NCBI RefSeq assembly: GCF_038066715.1
Contig: NZ_JBBUKT010000004.1
Span: forward strand, 558,001 to 622,000
Direction of reading: 5' to 3'
Source: Luteolibacter sp. Y139
GTDB lineage: Bacteria; Verrucomicrobiota; Verrucomicrobiia; Verrucomicrobiales; Akkermansiaceae
Length of the DNA: 64,000 nucleotides
This document shows positions 61,255-64,000 of the stretch, piece by piece. Position 1 is the stretch's first letter; each line of letters begins with the position of its first letter. Below the pieces are notes generated by a model. That model was not told where the DNA came from. It ran no database searches and worked only from the letters and a program-made list of their open reading frames with translations. The translations under genes were made by a program, and so were the position numbers.

Positions 61255-63585
61255 TTACGAAGGGGTGGGCGGGGTCTGGTTGGTCGCGAGGGTGGCGATG
61301 AATTGCTTGAGCTCGGTGAGGTCGACGGGCTTGACGAAGTGGGCGTCGAAGCCGGCGGCGCGGGTTTCCTGGCGGTCGTCTTCCTGGCCCCAGCCGGTGA
61401 GGGCGACGATGGAGAGGGCATGGCCGCCATTCGCCTGGCGGGCGGTGCGGCAGACGTCATGGCCATTCATGCGGGGGAGGCCGATGTCTAACAGGATGAG
61501 GCGGGGAGCGAAGTCGGCGATTTCATCGAGGGCTTGCAGGCCATCGTAGGCGCAGCGGGTTTCATGGCCATCGAGGGTGAGGACCATGGCGAGGGAGTCG
61601 GCGCTGTCGCGATTGTCATCGACGACGAGGACGCGGAGGGGTGCGGTGGATGCGGGGGCGGGCTGGGCGATGGAAGCGGGGATGGCGGCTTTCTCTGCTA
61701 AGGGGAGGCGGCAGGTGAATTCGCTGCCGTGGCCGTGGCCGGTGCTTTCGGCGGTGACGGTGCCGCCGTGGAGCTCGATGAGGCGCTTCACGAGGGAGAG
61801 GCCGATGCCGAGGCCGCCGGCGGATTTCTCAAGGGAGGAATCGAGCTGGGCGAAGAGGTCGAAGATGTGGGCGAGCTTCTCTTGCGGGATGCCGATGCCG
61901 GTGTCGCGGACTTTCACGATGACCTCGGAGCCATCGCGCTCGCGCTCCATGGTGAGAGAGATGGCACCGCCGGGGTTGGTGTATTTGGCGGCGTTGTTGA
62001 GGAGATTGCTGAAGATCTGGGCGATGCGGACGGAGTCGGCATCGACCCAGACGGGTTCGACGGGAAGGTGGAGCTGGAAGGCGTGGTGGTGTTGATCGAT
62101 GAAGATGCGGCTGGCATCGACGGCGTGGCGGACGGCCTCGCGGAGATCGGTGCGCTCGCGGCGAAGTACTAGGCGTCCCGTATTAATGCGGCTGACATCG
62201 AGGAGGTCATCGATGAGACGGACCATGTGATCGACCTGGCGACCGAGAGTGGCGCGGGCTTTGATGGCGAGTTCGCTGTGGCTGCTGTCGGCGCGATCGA
62301 GGAGTGCGAGGGCATTGCGGACGGGGGCGAGGGGATTGCGGAGTTCGTGGGCGAGGGTGGCGAGGAACTCGTCCTTGCGGCGGTCGGTTTCGAGGAGGCG
62401 TTCCTCGCTTTCGCGGAGGGCTTGTTCGGCGTGCTTGTGGGCGGTGATGTCGGTGACGTGGGCGACGAAGCCGCGGGTGGTGCCATCCTCGCCGATGTCC
62501 GGGGTGTAGCTGGCGGAGATCCAGCGGGTGCCACGCTGGCTGCGGTAGGGGATCTCGGTCTCGTAGGTGACATGCTCGCCGGCGATGGCTTTCTCGACAA
62601 AGGGGCGGAGGGTTTCCCATGCGGCGGGGCCGAGCACTTCCTCCATGGTGCGGCCATTGATTTCGCGGCGGGGGCGCTCGAACCAGATCTCGTAAGTTTG
62701 ATTGGTGAGCTGGTAGCGGAAGTCGCGCGAGATGTAGGAGATGAGGGACGGAACGGCATCGGCGAGGAGCTGTGCTTTCTTCAGCGAGGTCTCGGCTTCG
62801 AGCTCGGCGTGATGGCGCGCGGTGACATCGCGGAAGGCGATGACGTGGCCGGCGGGGGAGGACTTGGAGGGGAGGGTGGCGGTGCTGCTTTCGATCCAGT
62901 GCTGGCCGCCATCGCGATGGAGGAGGAGAATGGGCGTGCCGGTTGTTAGAGAAGTGCCGGCGAGGGGCTGGCGGGAGTTCGCGTCGATGAGGGAGAGGAT
63001 TTTTTCGAGCGGCTGGCCGACGGCTTCATCGCAATCCCAGCCGGTGAGGTGGGCGGCGAGGGAATTCATGTGGGTGATGAGGCCGCGCTGGTCGGTGGTG
63101 ATGATGCCATCCCCGATGCTGCCGAGGGTGACCTGGAGGAGCTCGGTCTGGGTGACGGCGTGGAGCCATGCCTGGCGCCGGGTATCGAAGAGAAGGATGA
63201 GGACGGCGCCGCAGATGAAGTAGAGCACCATGCCCTGCGCCACGCCCGGGAAGGTGAGGGCGAAGGAGAAGCGCGGCGGGAGGAAGAAATAGAGGACGGA
63301 GGCACCGGCAAGGGTGAGCGCGAGGAAGCCCGGGAGGCGGCCCGCGTACCATGTGACCAGGGCGACGGCGACGTAGAAGGTGAGGAAGGGAAACATGTCC
63401 CCGACCAGGTGATCGAGTGCCCAGCGGCACATGGTGGCGAAGAAGACGGCGCCAAAGGCAAGGGCGATGGAGGCGGCGGGTCCGGGCCGGTGGGCCCGGA
63501 TCGGGGGACGCCGCGGGATGGTGCGGCCGGGATCCTCGGGATCCTTCAGGCGATCCGGGGAGGTGGAAGCCGTGGTGGGAGGCAT
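61255..63585 (-). CDS. Hybrid sensor histidine kinase with receiver domain
   Basis: 776 aa. Residues about 38-135 hold four hydrophobic helices of the DUF4118/KdpD type (FPFLTFYVAVALVTWYAGRL, LPPRFSF). Two PAS domains follow (about 148-258, 272-390; SIGDGIITTDQRGLITHMN). HisKA His413 in LATLAHELRNPLAPV, HATPase about 515-630 (NNAAKYTNPGG, GLGIGLSLVKRLI), and a C-terminal receiver with DD (656-657), Asp700 in LILLDIGLPRMNG and Lys752. Phosphate therefore passes internally and then to an Hpt protein not present here. It is a membrane sensor with unknown stimulus. No partner gene is adjacent. Confidence 0.93.
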   Translation of the reverse strand: MPPTTASTSPDRLKDPEDPGRTIPRRPPIRAHRPGPAASIALAFGAVFFATMCRWALDHLVGDMFPFLTFYVAVALVTWYAGRLPGFLALTLAGASVLYFFLPPRFSFALTFPGVAQGMVLYFICGAVLILLFDTRRQAWLHAVTQTELLQVTLGSIGDGIITTDQRGLITHMNSLAAHLTGWDCDEAVGQPLEKILSLIDANSRQPLAGTSLTTGTPILLLHRDGGQHWIESSTATLPSKSSPAGHVIAFRDVTARHHAELEAETSLKKAQLLADAVPSLISYISRDFRYQLTNQTYEIWFERPRREINGRTMEEVLGPAAWETLRPFVEKAIAGEHVTYETEIPYRSQRGTRWISASYTPDIGEDGTTRGFVAHVTDITAHKHAEQALRESEERLLETDRRKDEFLATLAHELRNPLAPVRNALALLDRADSSHSELAIKARATLGRQVDHMVRLIDDLLDVSRINTGRLVLRRERTDLREAVRHAVDASRIFIDQHHHAFQLHLPVEPVWVDADSVRIAQIFSNLLNNAAKYTNPGGAISLTMERERDGSEVIVKVRDTGIGIPQEKLAHIFDLFAQLDSSLEKSAGGLGIGLSLVKRLIELHGGTVTAESTGHGHGSEFTCRLPLAEKAAIPASIAQPAPASTAPLRVLVVDDNRDSADSLAMVLTLDGHETRCAYDGLQALDEIADFAPRLILLDIGLPRMNGHDVCRTARQANGGHALSIVALTGWGQEDDRQETRAAGFDAHFVKPVDLTELKQFIATLATNQTPPTPS

Positions 63586-63756
63586 GGGTGCGTCAGACAG
63601 CTGGCCATTAAAGCGGAGAGGGCGGATGGCGCGAGGTAAAAGCTCGGCAGGGTGCTGTCGTCGCGCGGGGTGAGGGTGGAGGGCGATTTTCCAATCGTCA
63701 CCTCCGGGAGGGCGTGGTTACGTCAGAGTGAAATCGCGAGTGGAAGGAGTGATGTT

Positions 63757-64000
63757 ATGAACCCGATCGGATTGAACGAAGAACAGCTGCGGAAGATGAA
63801 GTGCGATCCGGGCTTCATCGCGGCGCTGGACCAGAGTGGTGGCAGCACGCCGAAGGCTCTGGCGCAGTACGGGATCCAGGAGGGAGCGTGGTCGAGTGAG
63901 GAGGAGATGCTGAAGCTGGTGCACGAGATGCGGACGCGGATGATCACGAGTCCGAGCTTCACGGGGGAGCGGCTGTTAGGCGCGATCCTGTTCGAGAACA
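63757..64000 (+). CDS. Class I fructose-bisphosphate aldolase (5' part)
   Basis: ATG 63757 preceded by GGAAGGAG (63742-63749). The 81 visible codons read [20 protein letters not shown], then [20 protein letters not shown] and [10 protein letters not shown], the conserved start of the class I aldolase (Schiff-base type). It cleaves fructose-1,6-bisphosphate to triose phosphates in glycolysis and gluconeogenesis. The catalytic lysine lies beyond the window edge. Confidence 0.93.
   Translation, partial: MNPIGLNEEQLRKMKCDPGFIAALDQSGGSTPKALAQYGIQEGAWSSEEEMLKLVHEMRTRMITSPSFTGERLLGAILFEN

Noticed and set aside
410..63979. CTGTTAG as a KOPS or Chi type polar signal
   Set aside because: The two orientations are nearly equal in number (13 and 11) in this window, so I see no strand bias; the motif itself is kept as a finding.

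Overview
The window is high-GC chromosomal DNA from what looks like a heterotrophic, polysaccharide-degrading Verrucomicrobiota bacterium (Luteolibacter / Verrucomicrobiaceae-like; inferred from content, not searched). The signs are a very large secreted protein with autotransporter-associated beta-strand repeats, lamin-tail/CotH/beta-helix giants, two DUF1080 proteins, a PEP-CTERM protein, DUF5808, a class I fructose-bisphosphate aldolase, and many short palindromic repeats between genes. I see no phage, integrase, transposase or CRISPR array.

Layout. 1-9300 (minus): pectin/hemicellulose block: a pectate-lyase-like giant (runs off the left edge), a fused two-domain carbohydrate acetylesterase and, after a 1.3 kb repeat-rich stretch, a GH43 enzyme. 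9371-12896 (minus): a TonB-dependent receptor behind a three-gene membrane protein / periplasmic sensor / ECF sigma module that matches the CnrY-CnrX-CnrH cobalt-nickel system in order, sizes and metal ligands. 13005-17367 (plus): a 1119-aa glycoside hydrolase, a small Cys-rich protein and a DUF1080 protein. 17.5-21 kb (minus): membrane protein, rplI with terminator, gatA and gatC. 21.1-23.9 kb: three paralogous small membrane proteins, a DUF2314 protein and a lipoprotein. 24.3-25.3 kb: a SUKH/SMI1 gene and a small L7/L12-like gene between two copies of a composite repeat. 25.7-28.8 kb: M16 peptidase with an apparent frameshift at its tail. 29.0 kb: tRNA-Leu(CAG). 29.2-38.7 kb (minus): two giant secreted proteins overlapping by 4 bp. 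39-42.5 kb: lipoprotein, DUF1080, PaaK-like adenylation enzyme, PEP-CTERM protein. 42.6-45.1 kb: two-component system with an acidic periplasmic protein. 45-53 kb: anchored and small unknown proteins, DUF5808, a GH130 glycoside phosphorylase, DUF892, SHOCT. 52.8-54.8 kb: RsbQ-like hydrolase coupled to a PAS histidine kinase. 54.8-57.1 kb: SDR, its probable TetR regulator and a LysE-type exporter. 57.3-60.1 kb: unknowns and a DUF1003 gene split by an in-frame TGA. 61.3-63.6 kb: hybrid histidine kinase. 63.8 kb: start of class I aldolase.

How the genes work together. The left third makes and imports plant-polysaccharide products (lyase, deacetylase, GH43, GH39/clan-A-like enzyme, GH130). The CnrYXH-like module is a transition-metal sensor and may control the neighbouring receptor. 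Signalling genes are plentiful: a classical two-component pair, a hydrolase/PAS kinase pair and a hybrid kinase.

The least ordinary signals are not genes: (1) five dispersed hairpins with unrelated stems but a shared loop core close to TATGTATAGGA; (2) several families of intergenic palindromes whose arms vary with compensatory changes while flanks stay fixed; (3) strong excess of the heptamer CTGTTAG/CTAACAG on both strands, carrying most of the rare TTA/CTA leucine codons I met. All counts were made by eye.
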